DNA of 14,219 nt from Bacillota bacterium (GTDB lineage: Bacteria > Bacillota > Bacilli > ZCTH02-B2). The DNA lies in NCBI GenBank assembly GCA_017577895.1, contig PKQY01000048.1, forward strand, positions 1 to 14,219. The letters are read 5' to 3'. The stretch's first letter is position 1, and each line of letters opens with the position of its first letter. The notes under the pieces were generated by a model that was not told the DNA's origin, ran no database searches, and saw only the letters and a program-made list of their open reading frames with translations. Below, piece by piece: positions 12,927-14,219 of this stretch. The translations under genes were made by a program, and so were the position numbers.

Positions 12927-12930
12927 CGGG

Positions 12931-13509
12931 ATGCGGCAGGTGGTGGCCATATCGGGAAGCCCCTCCCGAACGTCGAGAACAGGCCGCGTGTTGGATTATG
13001 CCGCCCGTTTGTTGGCCGGTCACCAAATCCACGTGCAACGGTTCGATGTCAGCGATTTGCCGGCGGAAGATCTGTTGTGGGGCCGCGCCGACAGCGAGGC
13101 GCTGGCCGAGGCGGCGCGGCACATTCAGGCGGCGGACGGCGTCATCATCGGCACGCCCGTCTACAAGGCGGCGTACACGGGGATTTTAAAAGCCTTTCTC
13201 GATTTGTTGGATCGCGAGGCCTTGGCGGAAAAAGTCGTCTTGCCCATTGCCGTAGGCGGGACGCCCCATCACTTTCTCGTGTTGGATTACGCCTTAAAGC
13301 CGGTGCTGTACGCCTTGGGTGCCCGGCACATTTTGGGTGGCGTGTACGTGTTGGACTCGCAAGTCCACGCGGCCGAAGGCCAGGGAAGCCTTCTGGACGA
13401 GGAGCCCGACAGTCGTTTGCGCAAGGCGCTGTACGAGTTTAGCCTTCAATTGGCGTCCCGCGATGCCGGGATTTTTCATGCAGACTCGGCGGTCTTAGGT
13501 TCCCGTTGA
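12931..13509 (+). CDS. ssuE: NAD(P)H-dependent FMN reductase, SsuE type
   Basis: A 192-residue flavodoxin-fold enzyme that supplies reduced FMN to the sulfonate monooxygenase. The FMN phosphate loop is SGSPSRTSRTG (residues 8-18); GTPVYKAAYTGILKAFLDLL (from G74) and PIAVGGTPHHFLVLDYALKPVLYALGA are typical SsuE segments. Length is normal. ATG 12931 is preceded by AAAGGGGGTGA; longer in-frame starts run through the leader hairpin and have no homology. The gene is followed 51 bp later by ssuD, forming the two-component alkanesulfonate oxygenase pair used to obtain sulfur from sulfonates when sulfate or cysteine is short. No DNA-binding or transporter gene of the set is inside the window; ssuABC may follow beyond the edge. 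Confidence 0.88.
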   Translation: MRQVVAISGSPSRTSRTGRVLDYAARLLAGHQIHVQRFDVSDLPAEDLLWGRADSEALAEAARHIQAADGVIIGTPVYKAAYTGILKAFLDLLDREALAEKVVLPIAVGGTPHHFLVLDYALKPVLYALGARHILGGVYVLDSQVHAAEGQGSLLDEEPDSRLRKALYEFSLQLASRDAGIFHADSAVLGSR

Positions 13510-13560
13510 GGCAAAAGAGCGGCATATGAGAGCGGGACATGAAAGAAGGAGGGGTGATGC

Positions 13561-14219
13561 ATGAACATTTTTTGGTTCATCCCGACCCATGGAGACGGCC
13601 GGTATCTCGGGACGACGGTCGGCGGCCGGCCAACCGACATTACGTATTTTCAACAAATTGCCCAAGCGGTGGATGTGTTAGGGTATGCCGGTGTCCTGGT
13701 TCCGACGGGGCGATCGTGCGAAGATGCGTGGATCGTGGCGTCTTCCTTGATTCCTGTGACGAAAAGACTCCGTTTCCTCGTCGCCGTTCGGCCGGGCGTC
13801 ATGTCGCCGACGGCGGCGGCGCGCATGGCGGCGACGTTCGACCGCATGTCCGAGGGACGGCTGTTGGTCAATGTCGTGACCGGCGGCGATCCGGTGGAGT
13901 TGGCCGGCGACGGCATCTTTTATTCCCACGATGAACGGTATGCCGTTACCGACGAATTTCTCACCATCTGGCGGTCGTTGTTGCGGCGCGAAACCGTGGA
14001 TTTTCACGGCCGTTATTTGCGGGTGGAAGGCGCGCGGCTGCTCTTTCCGCCGGTGCAGGAACCTCATCCGCCCGTTTATTTCGGCGGTTCTTCGGCGGCG
14101 GCGCTGCCAGTGGCGGCCAAGCACGCCGATGTGTATTTGACATGGGGCGAGCCGCCGCAACAAGTGGCGGAAAAAATTCAACGGCTGCAGGCGTTGACGC
14201 AAGCGGCGGGAAGAACCTT
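13561..14219 (+). CDS. ssuD: FMNH2-dependent alkanesulfonate monooxygenase (partial, cut at the window end)
   Basis: The first 219 codons are present, out of about 370-380 in the family. SsuD is a bacterial-luciferase-like TIM-barrel enzyme that cleaves alkanesulfonates to an aldehyde and sulfite, using FMNH2 from SsuE and O2. The start FWFIPTHGDGRYLG is typical, with H10 and C53 at the places of His11 and Cys54 of the E. coli active site. RPGVMSPTAAARMAATFDRMSEGRLLVNVVTGGDP and PVYFGGSSAAALPVAAKHADVYLTWGEPP follow as in SsuD. The window ends just before the expected R-x-H active-site pair. AAGGAGGGG lies a few bases ahead of ATG 13561. No stop codon or frame break occurs in the visible part. 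Confidence 0.93.
   Translation, partial: MNIFWFIPTHGDGRYLGTTVGGRPTDITYFQQIAQAVDVLGYAGVLVPTGRSCEDAWIVASSLIPVTKRLRFLVAVRPGVMSPTAAARMAATFDRMSEGRLLVNVVTGGDPVELAGDGIFYSHDERYAVTDEFLTIWRSLLRRETVDFHGRYLRVEGARLLFPPVQEPHPPVYFGGSSAAALPVAAKHADVYLTWGEPPQQVAEKIQRLQALTQAAGRT

Overview
The window looks like a chromosomal segment of an endospore-forming, moderately GC-rich Bacillales-type Firmicute, possibly a thermophile (inference). Supporting signs are the strong AGGAGG-type ribosome binding sites, the TTG and GTG starts, a CotF-family spore coat gene, a YuzB/DUF1450-like gene, a YezD (DUF2292) gene, and intrinsic terminators with T-tracts. No rRNA, tRNA, CRISPR array, transposase or phage gene was seen.

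Region 1 (1-8590). After the tail of a TauE/SafE-type membrane protein comes an AT-rich control region with a cre-like site, nested palindromes and a TTGACA promoter. It drives a tightly packed operon: livG-type ATPase, long-chain-type acyl-CoA ligase, livH, livM, livJ-type lipoprotein, livF-type ATPase and a PaaK-like adenylate-forming enzyme, ending at a strong terminator (8554-8589). Two CoA-ligase-type enzymes sit inside a complete five-part branched-chain-amino-acid-type ABC importer. This suggests that the imported substrate is a carboxylic acid (fatty or aromatic) that is activated to a CoA thioester on entry, rather than leucine, isoleucine or valine. Two oddities flank livJ. One is an inverted, synonymously diverged copy of the start of livF placed behind livM. 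The other is a GC-rich palindromic block between livJ and livF.

Region 2 (8591-9705). A separate promoter with nested inverted repeats drives an ECF-transporter S component and a small membrane-anchored protein of unknown function. A terminator that works in both directions closes the unit.

Region 3 (9706-11774). A minus-strand spore coat gene is divergent from a three-gene unit whose genes overlap by 4 bp each: an A-type Fe-S carrier-like protein without its C-terminal cysteines, a YuzB-like cysteine-rich protein, and thiE (thiamine phosphate synthase).

Region 4 (11775-14219). An HxlR-family regulator has its own extended -10 promoter and terminator. It is followed by a sulfur-related block: yezD, then ssuE (FMN reductase) and ssuD (alkanesulfonate monooxygenase, cut by the window edge). 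The yezD and ssuE promoters share a 13-bp motif in opposite orientations. The ssuE leader holds a large terminator-like hairpin and a 27-codon upstream reading frame that ends on the ssuE ribosome binding site.
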